This document shows positions 1 through 7,171 of a stretch of DNA of 30,172 nucleotides, piece after piece. Every line of letters begins with the position of its first letter. Position 1 is the stretch's first letter. The notes below the pieces were generated by a model that saw nothing but the letters and a program-made list of their open reading frames with translations, was not told where the DNA came from and made no database searches. This DNA comes from Azotobacter paspali (GTDB lineage Bacteria; Pseudomonadota; Gammaproteobacteria; Pseudomonadales; Pseudomonadaceae). The DNA lies in the NCBI RefSeq assembly GCF_042434745.1, contig NZ_JBHLSS010000107.1. One strand, given 5' to 3'. The position numbers were made by a program, and so were the translations under genes.

Positions 1-1
1 G

Positions 2-577
2 CGCCTGCGCCGGCTGTCGCGCAGCCTGAGCCGCAAGCAGAAAGGCTCGGCCAACAGCAAGAAGGCCCGCACCCGACTGGCAAGGCTGCACGCTCGGATC
101 GCCAACATCCGCCAGGATGCTTTGCACCAGCTCACCACGGGCCTGACCCGCCGATTCCCGGTGATCGGGATCGAGGACTTGAACGTGGCCGGGATGATGA
201 AGAACCGCCGTCTGGCACGCTCCATCGCGGACAGGGGGTTCTTCGAGTTCCGCCGCCAGCTCGACTACAAGCGCGAGATGCGCGGCGGCGAGGTGGTGGT
301 GGCGGATCGCTGGTTCGCCAGCAGCAAGACCTGCTCGTGCTGCGGGCATGTGCGGGAGAGCCTGCCGTTGGCGGTGCGTACCTGGACGTGCCCAGACTGC
401 CAGGCCCGGCACGACCGGGACGGCAACGCGGCAATCAATTTGAAGCATTACGCCGTGAGTTCCACGGTGTCGGCCTGTGGAGGGGAAGGCGCTGGCTCTG
501 GCGGCAACGCCAGGGTGAAACCGGCCCCGTCGAAGCAGGAAGTTAGCAAAAAGCTACCTATGGGGAGCTTTGGATAG
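2..577 (+). CDS. tnpB: TnpB-like RNA-guided nuclease/accessory transposase (IS200/IS605 OrfB), 5' end outside window
   Basis: The frame is open from base 2 to a TAG at 575-577, so about 191 C-terminal residues are present and the N-terminus lies left of the window. The visible part holds the hallmarks of the OrfB/TnpB family: a basic helical stretch; the GIEDLNV block, whose Glu is the RuvC-II catalytic residue; a FFEFRRQLDYK block; a four-Cys zinc ribbon (CSCCG then CPDC); and DRDGNAAINL, whose first or second Asp is the RuvC-III residue. Members of this family cut DNA under guidance of an RNA made from the 3' end of their own gene and help keep the element at its site. No tnpA (Y1 transposase) is visible; it may lie to the left or be absent, as in IS1341-type elements. 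The reading frame is intact up to the stop, so it could be functional. Confidence 0.9.
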   Translation, partial: RLRRLSRSLSRKQKGSANSKKARTRLARLHARIANIRQDALHQLTTGLTRRFPVIGIEDLNVAGMMKNRRLARSIADRGFFEFRRQLDYKREMRGGEVVVADRWFASSKTCSCCGHVRESLPLAVRTWTCPDCQARHDRDGNAAINLKHYAVSSTVSACGGEGAGSGGNARVKPAPSKQEVSKKLPMGSFG

Positions 578-579
578 GT
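556..579 (+). ncRNA. Hairpin at tnpB 3' end, candidate element right end / omega-RNA scaffold
   Basis: ACCTAT (556-561) and ATAGGT (574-579) form a perfect 6-bp stem around a 12-nt loop that overlaps the tnpB stop codon. In IS200/IS605 elements the right end carries such a hairpin, and the 3' end of tnpB plus this hairpin forms the scaffold of the guide (omega) RNA, with the guide taken from the DNA immediately downstream. The exact right boundary of the element cannot be fixed from one copy. Confidence 0.45.
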
Positions 580-582
580 CTA

Positions 583-768
583 ACAGAACGGGATAGCGCC
601 ATGCTCGGCCACATCTACCTTCCCGCTTTCATCGGCCTGGGCCTGGGCAGCGTACTGGCCGCACCGCTCGGCGCCCGTTTTTCCTCCAGAGTCCTGGCCG
701 AACTGCTCAAACGCGTCTTTGCCTGGCTGCTGATCGCGTTGGTGGTAAAACTCGCCCTGAGCGCTTGA
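583..768 (+). pseudogene. C-terminal fragment of a TauE/SafE (TSUP) family membrane exporter, cut by the tnpB element
   Basis: Immediately after the tnpB end an open frame runs to TGA at 766-768. It reads as the end of a sulfite-exporter TauE/SafE family protein: a YLPAFIGLGLGS membrane segment, the family-typical APLGAR loop, and a last hydrophobic helix (FAWLLIALVVKLAL). A whole family member has about 250 residues; only about 60 are here. There is no convincing Shine-Dalgarno before the ATG at 601, and the coding sense continues upstream of it to the transposon edge, so this is a truncated remnant and not a small gene. The 5' part would lie beyond the left edge, on the other side of the element, if it survives. 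Confidence 0.7.
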
Positions 769-877
769 TCCGCCCCGGCGTTTGCGCTTTTTCACGTACG
801 CCAGAGCCTGTCGAGATACGGCGCATCCATGCGGGGCGACGGCCGAAACCGGTATTCAACCGGCACAAGGGCATGGC

Positions 878-894
878 GCCACTCTTCGAGTGGC
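878..894 (-). terminator. Hairpin downstream of cbpM
   Basis: GCCACTC (878-884), loop TTC and GAGTGGC (888-894) form a perfect 7-bp stem just past the cbpM stop. There is no T-tract after it on the minus strand, so it is either a weak terminator or a 3'-end stabiliser. Confidence 0.35.
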
Positions 895-909
895 CCGCTG
901 CCCCGGCCA

Positions 910-1215
910 TCAATACTCCACGAACCTCAGCAGGCGCCGTCTCAGGTTCTCGTTCTCGGCCCGCAGGCGCCCCACCTCGTCGAGCAGATCCAGAGCCACG
1001 GCCACGGCTTGCCAGTCGAGCTCCAGCTCCCGCTGCAGGCGCACCGCCCGGCGCAGCCGACCCAGGGCGACGTTATCGAAGCGCCAGTCGCGGGGGGCGC
1101 CGCCGCCTGGGTCGACTATGCCGTATTCGACCATCTCGACCAGGCTGGCGGACGGTGCCTCGACTAGTTGGCAACATTCTTCCAGGGTCAGTTGTAGGCT
1201 CAGGGTCGTATTCAT
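910..1215 (-). CDS. cbpM: Chaperone modulator CbpM
   Basis: 101 residues from the ATG at 1215. This start was chosen over longer ones because it overlaps the cbpA stop as ATGA (positions 1215-1212), the usual sign of translational coupling. CbpM is a small MerR-like helical protein that binds the J-domain of CbpA and inhibits both its co-chaperone and DNA-binding activity. The length, the acidic ECCQLVEA N-terminal region, the LRRAVRLQRELELDW helix and the C-terminal heptad-like helix (LLDEVGRLRAENENL) fit the family. It is the second gene of a cbpA-cbpM operon. Confidence 0.85.
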   Translation of the reverse strand: MNTTLSLQLTLEECCQLVEAPSASLVEMVEYGIVDPGGGAPRDWRFDNVALGRLRRAVRLQRELELDWQAVAVALDLLDEVGRLRAENENLRRRLLRFVEY

Positions 1216-2153
1216 ACTTGCTTGCTCCATTGACTGCGCGGGTCGAAGCCTGTCGCATCGCGCAGTTCGGCCCACAACTGGCGGGCACGCTCGTTGCTCT
1301 GCGGCGGCATCACCACCTTCAGTACGGCATAGAGATCGCCCTCGCCCTGCCTGCTCCTAAGTCCCTTGCCCTTGATGCGCAGACGCTGGCCGCTCTGGCT
1401 GTTCGGCGGGATGCTCAGGTTGATGCGCCCGGACAAAGTCGGCACCTCGATCCGCGCGCCCAGTGCCGCCTCCCAGGGCGCCAGGGGCACGGTAAGAACG
1501 AGGTCGCGGCCGTCGACATCGAAGATCGGGTGGGGAACCAGGCGGATGATCAGGTACAGGTCGCCATTCGGCCCGCCATCGATACCCGGCGCGCCCTGGC
1601 CCTTGAGCCGGATGCGCTCGCCGTCGGCGACACCGGCGGGAATCCTGACGTGGAGACTCTTGGGCCGGTCGATGCGCCGGCCGTGCTCGTCGAAGCCGGG
1701 CACCGCATAATCGAGCGGCTTGCGCTGCTCGGCAAGGGTCTCCTCGAGGAACAGCGGTATTTCCAACTCGATGTCGCGCCCTCGCCGCGGCGGGGGCGCA
1801 TGATGGCTAGCGCCCGGCCGGGCGCCGAAGATCGACTCGAAGAAGTCGGAAAAATCGCCGCCGAAATGCTCGTGCGCCCCGGAGAAGCCCTCCGCTCGCT
1901 GCCAGCCCGGCGGCATCTCGAACTGCTCGCCGGCGCGGCCGTACTGGCGCACCCGGTCGTACTCGGCGCGCTTCTCCGCATTGCTCAGCACCTCGTAGGC
2001 CTCGGCCACCTCCTTGAACCTGTTTTCCGCCCCGGCCTCCTTGTTCATGTCCGGGTGGTACTTGCGCGCCAGCCGGCGGTAGGCCGTCTTGATCGTCTTC
2101 GCGTCGGCGCCGGGCTCCACGCCGAGAATCGCGTAATAGTCCTTGAACTCCAT
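1212..2153 (-). CDS. cbpA: Curved-DNA-binding protein CbpA, DnaJ-family co-chaperone
   Basis: 313 residues, close to E. coli CbpA (about 306). The N-terminal J-domain (residues 2-70) has YYAILGV and the HPD triad at 33-35 that stimulates the DnaK ATPase. A Gly/Phe-containing linker follows (about 85-130). Two DnaJ C-terminal beta domains begin with GRDIELEIPL and include KSLHVRIPAGV and GDLYLIIRL. The cysteine zinc-finger of true DnaJ is absent, which marks it as CbpA type. The start has a good Shine-Dalgarno (AGGGGAG, 8 nt from ATG). Role: co-chaperone acting with DnaK, and a nucleoid-associated protein in stationary phase. The stop overlaps the start of cbpM. Confidence 0.93.
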   Translation of the reverse strand: MEFKDYYAILGVEPGADAKTIKTAYRRLARKYHPDMNKEAGAENRFKEVAEAYEVLSNAEKRAEYDRVRQYGRAGEQFEMPPGWQRAEGFSGAHEHFGGDFSDFFESIFGARPGASHHAPPPRRGRDIELEIPLFLEETLAEQRKPLDYAVPGFDEHGRRIDRPKSLHVRIPAGVADGERIRLKGQGAPGIDGGPNGDLYLIIRLVPHPIFDVDGRDLVLTVPLAPWEAALGARIEVPTLSGRINLSIPPNSQSGQRLRIKGKGLRSRQGEGDLYAVLKVVMPPQSNERARQLWAELRDATGFDPRSQWSKQV

Positions 2154-2293
2154 GGAAACTCCCCTGGTTGCGGGTCTTTTTCAGTCTAGGCGCGTCGCCG
2201 GGGCCGGGCGATCGATGCGGATAACGATTGTAGGCGGGCAAAACCTCCCCGCCGCCCGCCTACAGACATAGGTCAAGTTTCTGCAATGTCCTC

Positions 2294-2321
2294 TTGCGTC
2301 ATAGTGTCGCAACCTTATATA
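2294..2321 (+). promoter_or_regulatory. Sigma-70-like promoter for the small membrane protein gene
   Basis: TTGCGT (2294-2299), a 16-bp spacer and TATATA (2316-2321) lie in an AT-rich patch about 40 bp upstream of the ATG at 2362. The predicted transcript would start near 2328, giving a leader of about 34 nt that includes AGGAGG. Confidence 0.5.
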
Positions 2322-2361
2322 TAGGAGACTATTGAAAGGCTTATGCATCTAGGAGGGGTCG

Positions 2362-2568
2362 ATGATCATCAATCCGATTGTTTCCATTGCCTTGGTCGTG
2401 GTTCTTCTGGGGTTTTCCGTGTACCTGGCGACCTGGCCGCGACGTTCCGGCTCCATGCTGGATGCGCTCGACGACGACATGCCGCTCGTTGAAATGAACG
2501 GCTCCAGCCGGATCGAGTGCGAACAGTCTCTGGTGCCGCATCAGAAAAAGCGGGGGCTATGCGTGTGA
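2362..2568 (+). CDS. Small single-pass membrane protein of unknown function
   Basis: 68 residues. The ATG is preceded by a near-perfect Shine-Dalgarno (AGGAGG at 2351-2356, 5 nt before the ATG) and a sigma-70-like promoter, so it is very likely expressed. Residues 5-25 are one hydrophobic segment (INPIVSIALVVVLLGFSVYL). An acidic stretch (LDALDDDMPLVE) and a basic Cys-containing tail follow, suggesting N-out or N-in single-span anchoring with a soluble tail. I do not recognise the family. It has no operon partner: cbpA is divergent on the left and a glycosyltransferase gene converges on the right. Confidence 0.7.
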   Translation: MIINPIVSIALVVVLLGFSVYLATWPRRSGSMLDALDDDMPLVEMNGSSRIECEQSLVPHQKKRGLCV

Positions 2569-2575
2569 GAGCGCC

Positions 2576-2604
2576 GGCGCGGCATGGGACTCTTCCGCCG
2601 CGCC
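2576..2604 (+). terminator. GC-rich hairpin after the small membrane protein gene
   Basis: GGCGCGGC (2576-2583) pairs with GCCGCGCC (2597-2604) across a 13-nt loop, 7 nt after the TGA at 2566-2568. It is followed a few bases later by CTTTT, a poor T-tract, so termination strength is uncertain. Confidence 0.4.
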
Positions 2605-2724
2605 TCTCGGCTTTTCGAGCGGAGTAGCCTCCTCTCCGGGCGCTTGCCGATGCCTGGCGAAACGAATGAGGCGCCGTTCCCCAGAGCGCTCCCTGCGCAG
2701 GGAAGCCGCGAACCGTTCTCCACA

Positions 2725-2764
2725 GGAAGCCGGCCGGGCCTACGGTTACGCCCGGCAGGCTTCC
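2725..2764 (-). terminator. Long hairpin spanning the end of the glycosyltransferase gene
   Basis: GGAAGCC-G-GCCGGGC (2725-2739) pairs with GCCCGGC-A-GGCTTCC (2750-2764): two 7-bp arms around one mismatch. The TAA stop of the minus-strand glycosyltransferase gene (2746-2748) lies in the 10-nt loop. There is no T-run on either side, so this is a probable terminator or mRNA 3'-end structure rather than a textbook intrinsic terminator. Confidence 0.45.
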
Positions 2765-3663
2765 CGCCCGTCCGCGGGCGAACTTACGCCCAGCATCTTC
2801 GCGATATCCGCCTCGTCATAAGTCAGGGAAATGGCCTGATCGTCGCCACCGATCCTGTTGGAATTCTTCAGGCCGATCCTCTGGGTGCCGGGCACCAGCG
2901 GAAAATGGTTCACATCGTTGGATATCTGCCGGACTTCGTAACCTTGCCTGACGGCATTGGCATGCAGCCAGACGTCGTCATGCCTGGGACAACAGGCCAT
3001 GAAGGCAGTCCCCGCTTCCTTCAAACGCCGCAGGAAAGCGGCGGGGTAGACGACTCCACCGACACCGAGGGCGAAATTTTGCAAATCGGCCTTTTCTTCC
3101 AGGCAGAAACGCCAATTCAGGTAGGGCTCGATCCGCTCGTTGGTTATCTGTACGCGCAGGGCCTTGTAAGCGACAACGGTTTTCGGCGTGGCCTCGTGTT
3201 CTTCATGCAGTCTTTTCAGCCAGGTTGGCGGATAAAAGGAGTCGTCGTCGGCCGTCACCAGAGGCCCCTCGATTTCCTCGTATTTGATGAATGGATAATA
3301 TTTGGTATGCGGCCCGTAATTGTCGCACATGCGAATCTCCAGCCCTCTTTTCCGAAGCCTTTGCAAGGACTTTGGCAGGTCATCGAAGATTCGTGCGTCG
3401 TCGAGCCAGAGAATAATCCTGCCGGGCTTTTCAATGCCGGCCGCTATCGACTCTATCGCCAGATAGACCCGTTCGGTTCGCGTCGAATGACTGGTGAGCG
3501 AGACGGTCACGCCACCTTTCGCACAGACCGGGTCCGAAGAAAATCTGTTTCTCAGGAAAAACTTGCAGGCAAGCAGTAGCCTTTCAATCTTCTTGATGGA
3601 TTTGTTCCGTTTCCTTGTTGTTTTTCCCGCCGGATGTGAAAACACTGAAAAGCCTCCGCTCAT
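2746..3663 (-). CDS. Glycosyltransferase-like protein (GT-A fold, family unassigned)
   Basis: 305 residues. After a basic N-terminal region (about 1-48) comes VTVSLTSHSTR, then IILWLDD, DNYGPHTKYYPF and VTADDDSFYP. The last carries an acidic DDD motif of the kind that binds the nucleotide-sugar metal ion in GT-A glycosyltransferases. CPRHDDVWLHANA later supplies a second acidic/catalytic-type cluster. No signal peptide or membrane span is seen, so it should be cytoplasmic or peripheral. Likely role: sugar transfer onto a surface polysaccharide or glycan; donor and acceptor unknown. Only a weak Shine-Dalgarno (GGATC) precedes the ATG, and the conserved domain begins near residue 50, so the true start may be internal. 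It is divergent from another glycosyltransferase gene at 4108. Confidence 0.75.
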   Translation of the reverse strand: MSGGFSVFSHPAGKTTRKRNKSIKKIERLLLACKFFLRNRFSSDPVCAKGGVTVSLTSHSTRTERVYLAIESIAAGIEKPGRIILWLDDARIFDDLPKSLQRLRKRGLEIRMCDNYGPHTKYYPFIKYEEIEGPLVTADDDSFYPPTWLKRLHEEHEATPKTVVAYKALRVQITNERIEPYLNWRFCLEEKADLQNFALGVGGVVYPAAFLRRLKEAGTAFMACCPRHDDVWLHANAVRQGYEVRQISNDVNHFPLVPGTQRIGLKNSNRIGGDDQAISLTYDEADIAKMLGVSSPADGREACRA

Positions 3664-4107
3664 AAAACAGGATCCGGTATGACGCCATGGTCCCGGACTA
3701 TCAACTCCCGAAACCGGAGCGCGTCCTGTTCATGACCGTGCCAGACGGCACAAAGGCCCGAAGATCCATATGACCATATCTTATAGATAGTCGCCTGGAT
3801 TGCACATAACCTTGCCGAACGAACGGAGTCGGACGGTGGCTCTGGCCGAACGGCAGAAAGCAACGGGAAAAGTCGGTGAAGATACAGCCATGAAAACATT
3901 GGAATCCGATATCATGCCGAAATGATCCGGACACGCCAGTGAAAAGCCCGTTGATCGAGGTGAGCGGCAATCGGTTCTCGTTGAACATGCCATTGGCGTT
4001 TGAAACACGCGGCGAGAATCACGGACGTCTCAAGCGCCTGCCTCACAAGTCCGGGCTGATCCGATATGTAGCAGCATGATCACCTTAAAAGACCTGTAAA
4101 AAAATCG
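3664..4107. other. 444-bp spacer between the two glycosyltransferase genes, no intact gene
   Basis: No frame here is supported as a gene. There are short plus-strand open stretches with a protein-like reading, for example GTG 3939 to TGA 4079 (46 codons) and ATG 3687 onward for 28 codons. They change frame relative to each other and have no Shine-Dalgarno. The stretch could hold divergent promoters plus a decayed gene. I could not assign any family. Confidence 0.4.
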
Positions 4108-4965
4108 ATGAAATTATCCATCTTAATAGTTGCATATGATTGCTCGATGGAGAATTCCGCAACGCTCACCTCCATCCTGGCCTCGAAGCTCGGATTCGAC
4201 GGGGCCCGCTTATGCTTCTGGAACAACGGACCTCACTATATGAATCCGCTTCCCGGAACCCTCGCGGCACTCGCAGAGCAGTCCCTTGAGGTAAGCATCA
4301 GGCAGACCTGCCAGAATGCACCGCTGAGCTGGATATACAATTATTTCATAAAGAATTTTCCAGGCGACCAATACATAATACTTGACCATGACTCGACATT
4401 ATCCAATGAATACCTTCAGCATCTCCTGGCGAGGAAAAAGACCGTCCTAGGAATACCAACCATCCTTGTCGAAGGAGAACCTCAATACCCACGCGCCAAT
4501 CGTCGTTTCTCGCTCGGTCCCTATACGAATCGAGACGATGTTTTCTCGATAGGAAGCGGCTTGCTGCTAAGCCATAAAGCGACGCGATGTATCGAGAATG
4601 CATATGGGAATATATTCGACGACAATTTTGCCCTGTATGGAGTCGACATATCCTTCTTCAAACGAATCCAAAAGCTCGGACTCACCGAAAAGCTCGAACC
4701 CCTCCCCGGCTTCGAACATTCTCTGTCCAGACTGAAACCCGAAACGAAAGAGCTGAAGCACTTTAGGCGAGTCGAAAAAAGCTACTATTTCGGCCTGATG
4801 CTGCGACATTATCCATCCCTCAGACGATTACGCATTTTACTCAAGCAGCTATTACGACTTCCTCTTGGTAGAAATAAGCTCCTCTTTACGAAGGCGTTCA
4901 AAGCTTTCCTCACGGGCCAGCACGAAAGATGCAGGCTGCCTCCATTGGAAAAGCTGATCCATTAA
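4108..4965 (+). CDS. Family-2-like glycosyltransferase in an AT-richer patch
   Basis: 285 residues. The N-terminus reads as a GT2-type nucleotide-binding strand (LSILIVAYDCS), followed by FWNNG and then YIILDHDSTLS, whose DHD is the expected metal/sugar-nucleotide (DxD-like) site. Further on, IGSGLLLS and YGVDISFFKRI match the acceptor-side region of family-2 enzymes. A basic C-terminal helix region (LRRLRILLKQLLRL) could associate with the membrane. Codon use differs from neighbours: TTA, ATA and AGA codons are common, including near the start, whereas the flanking genes avoid them. That suggests horizontal acquisition, as often seen for surface-glycan genes. There is no clear Shine-Dalgarno before this ATG (an A-run precedes it), so translation may be weak or the start imprecise. 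Confidence 0.78.
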   Translation: MKLSILIVAYDCSMENSATLTSILASKLGFDGARLCFWNNGPHYMNPLPGTLAALAEQSLEVSIRQTCQNAPLSWIYNYFIKNFPGDQYIILDHDSTLSNEYLQHLLARKKTVLGIPTILVEGEPQYPRANRRFSLGPYTNRDDVFSIGSGLLLSHKATRCIENAYGNIFDDNFALYGVDISFFKRIQKLGLTEKLEPLPGFEHSLSRLKPETKELKHFRRVEKSYYFGLMLRHYPSLRRLRILLKQLLRLPLGRNKLLFTKAFKAFLTGQHERCRLPPLEKLIH

Positions 4966-5027
4966 AAAGCTTGCTTCAAAACAAGTGGCGAACGGCCCGA
5001 TCCTGCTTTCGACGAAACGAGTCCGCG

Positions 5028-5064
5028 AAAAAGCCGTTCCCTCTTTTCGAAAGCAACGGCTTTT
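5028..5064. terminator. Bidirectional intrinsic terminator between glycosyltransferase and trpA
   Basis: AAAAGCCGTT (5029-5038) and AACGGCTTTT (5055-5064) form a 10-bp stem. On the minus strand it is followed by a T5 run (complement of 5028-5032), so it should end the trpBA transcript. On the plus strand it ends in T4 and can stop the glycosyltransferase transcript. Confidence 0.75.
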
Positions 5065-5092
5065 CTCGACTCACTCGGGCTATGCGAGAATC

Positions 5093-5902
5093 TTACTTCC
5101 TAGCTTCCCGAACTCCCCCAGCCAACTCCCGACACAAGCCCAATACATCCCCCACCGCCTGCTCCTTCGAGCCGGCCTTAGCAATGCGGTCGACCAATGC
5201 AGAGCCTACCACCACGCCTTCGGCAAGGCGGGCGACGCTGGCCGCGTGTTCCGGGCTGCGGATGCCGAAGCCGATGCACAGCGGCAGGTCGGTGTGGCGG
5301 CGCAGGCGGGCGACGGCCTGTTCGACGTGCTCCAGGGACGCGGCGTGGGCGCCGGTGACGCCGGCCACTGAGACGTAGTAGACGAAGCCGGAACTGCCGG
5401 CGAGCACCTTGGGCAGGCGCTTGTCGTTGGTGGTCGGGGTGGTCAGGCGGATGAAATCCAGGCCCGCCGCCTGTGCCGGGTCGCAGAGGTCCTCGTTATG
5501 CTCCGGCGGCAGGTCGACGACGATCAGACCGTCGACGCCGGCCTCCCTGGCCTCAGCGACGAAGCGCTCGACACCATAGTAGTGAATGGGGTTGAAGTAG
5601 CCCATCAGCACCAGCGGGGTGGTTCGATCGCCTTCGCGGAAAGCGCGAACCATGCGCAGGGTCTTGACCAGATCCTGGCCGGCGCCAAGGGCGCGGATGT
5701 TGGCCAATTGGATCGCCGGGCCGTCGGCCATCGGGTCGGTGAAGGGCATGCCCAGCTCGATCACGTCGGCGCCGGCCTCCGGCAAGCCCTTGAGGATGGC
5801 GAGAGAGGTTTCGTAGTCCGGGTCGCCGGCGGTGACGAAAGTGATCAGGGCGGCGCGGTCGGCTTGCTTCAGTTCGGCGAAGCGGGTCTGCAGGCGGCTC
5901 AT
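5093..5902 (-). CDS. trpA: Tryptophan synthase alpha subunit
   Basis: 269 residues, the normal length. It cleaves indole-3-glycerol phosphate to indole and glyceraldehyde 3-phosphate, passing indole through a tunnel to TrpB. The signature block VIELGMPFTDPMADGPAIQ holds the catalytic Glu and Asp pair. Other family landmarks are ITFVTAGDP near the N-terminus, DGLIVVDLPPEH, FVYYVSVAGVTGA and the phosphate-binding GFGIRSPEH and VVGSALV. The ATG overlaps the trpB stop by 4 bp (ATGA), so the pair is translationally coupled, as expected for an alpha2beta2 complex. It is the last gene of the operon before the terminator at 5028-5064. Confidence 0.98.
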   Translation of the reverse strand: MSRLQTRFAELKQADRAALITFVTAGDPDYETSLAILKGLPEAGADVIELGMPFTDPMADGPAIQLANIRALGAGQDLVKTLRMVRAFREGDRTTPLVLMGYFNPIHYYGVERFVAEAREAGVDGLIVVDLPPEHNEDLCDPAQAAGLDFIRLTTPTTNDKRLPKVLAGSSGFVYYVSVAGVTGAHAASLEHVEQAVARLRRHTDLPLCIGFGIRSPEHAASVARLAEGVVVGSALVDRIAKAGSKEQAVGDVLGLCRELAGGVREARK

Positions 5903-7119
5903 GCGTGCTTCTCCTGTTTTTCCTGCATGTGATGCATCACGGTCTGCATGTCCTTGTCGCCGCGGCCAGAGAGGTTGACCACCATCAGGTGGTCTTTCGG
6001 AAGCCTGGGCGCGCGCTTGAACACTTCGGCCAGGGCATGGGACGACTCCAACGCCGGGATGATGCCCTCCAGGCGGCAGCAGGTATGGAAGGCCTGCAGC
6101 GCTTCATGGTCGGTGATCGAGCTGTACTCGACGCGGCCGATGTCGTGTAGCCAGGCATGTTCCGGGCCGATGCCAGGGTAGTCGAGGCCGGCGGAAATCG
6201 AGTGGGCGTCGATGATCTGACCGTCGGCGTCCTGCAGCAGGAAGGTGCGGTTGCCATGCAACACGCCGGGCACGCCGCCGTTCAGGCTGGCCGCGTGCTT
6301 GCCGGTCTCGATGCCGTGGCCGGCGGCCTCGACGCCGACGATCTTCACGCCCGGCTCGTCGAGGAAGGGGTGGAACAGGCCCATGGCGTTGGAGCCGCCG
6401 CCGATGCAGGCGACTAGCGAGTCGGGCAGGCGCCCTTCCTTCTCGATCAGTTGTTCGCGGGTTTCCTTGCCGATTACTGCCTGGAAATCGCGGACCATCG
6501 CCGGGTACGGATGCGGGCCGGCCACAGTGCCGATCAGGTAGAAAGTGGTCTCGACATTAGTCACCCAGTCGCGTAGGGCCTCGTTCATGGCGTCCTTGAG
6601 GGTGCCGGTGCCGGCGGTGACCGGGACCACCTCGGCGCCAAGAAGCTTCATGCGGAAAACGTTGGCCTGCTGGCGATCGATGTCGGTGGTGCCCATGTAG
6701 ATCACGCACTTGAGGCCGAAGCGCGCGGCTACGGTGGCGGTGGCCACGCCGTGCATGCCGGCGCCGGTCTCGGCGATGATGCGCTGCTTGCCCATGCGCC
6801 GGGCCAGCAGGATTTGCCCGATGCAGTTGTTGATCTTGTGCGCGCCGGTGTGGTTCAGCTCTTCGCGCTTGAGGTAGATCTTCGCGCCGCCGCAGTGCTC
6901 GGTCAGGCGCTCGGCAAAATACAGCGGGCTCGGCCGGCCGACGTAGTCGCGCTGGAAGTAGGCCAGTTCTTCGAGGAAGGCCGGATCAACCTTGGCCCTC
7001 TCGTATTCCTCGGCCAGGTCGAGGATTAGCGGCATCAGGGTTTCGGCGACGTACTGGCCGCCGAAACGGCCGAACAGGCCTTTTTCGTCGGGGCCGGTGC
7101 GGTAGGAAGTCTCGGTCAT
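5899..7119 (-). CDS. trpB: Tryptophan synthase beta subunit
   Basis: 406 residues from the ATG at 7119. This start has a GGGAG Shine-Dalgarno and gives the N-terminus typical of Pseudomonas TrpB (MTETSYRTGP), so the 17-residue upstream extension is rejected. TrpB condenses indole with serine, using PLP, to make tryptophan. The PLP lysine is in LNHTGAHKINN (about residue 95). The phosphate-binding glycine loop (CIGGGSNAMG) and the FGGQYVAETL interface region are present. First gene of trpBA, transcribed away from trpI, whose product activates it in Pseudomonas when indoleglycerol phosphate accumulates. Confidence 0.98.
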   Translation of the reverse strand: MTETSYRTGPDEKGLFGRFGGQYVAETLMPLILDLAEEYERAKVDPAFLEELAYFQRDYVGRPSPLYFAERLTEHCGGAKIYLKREELNHTGAHKINNCIGQILLARRMGKQRIIAETGAGMHGVATATVAARFGLKCVIYMGTTDIDRQQANVFRMKLLGAEVVPVTAGTGTLKDAMNEALRDWVTNVETTFYLIGTVAGPHPYPAMVRDFQAVIGKETREQLIEKEGRLPDSLVACIGGGSNAMGLFHPFLDEPGVKIVGVEAAGHGIETGKHAASLNGGVPGVLHGNRTFLLQDADGQIIDAHSISAGLDYPGIGPEHAWLHDIGRVEYSSITDHEALQAFHTCCRLEGIIPALESSHALAEVFKRAPRLPKDHLMVVNLSGRGDKDMQTVMHHMQEKQEKHA

Positions 7120-7171
7120 GGGTGCTCCCGGAGTGTGCAAAGGGGCAGGTCGGCGCGTTTTGCAGTTCACC

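Noticed and set aside
580..795. 71-codon minus-strand open frame opposite the TauE/SafE fragment
   Set aside because: The plus strand reads as a known membrane-protein C-terminus; the minus-strand text has no recognisable feature.
765..2189. Long plus-strand open frame (474 codons) over cbpA/cbpM
   Set aside because: It is antisense to two clearly recognised genes, has low-complexity Arg/Ala/Pro composition typical of GC-rich shadows, and no Shine-Dalgarno.
3701..4008. Minus-strand open frames of 75-95 codons in the glycosyltransferase spacer
   Set aside because: They overlap each other in different frames, lack Shine-Dalgarno sequences and show no domain.
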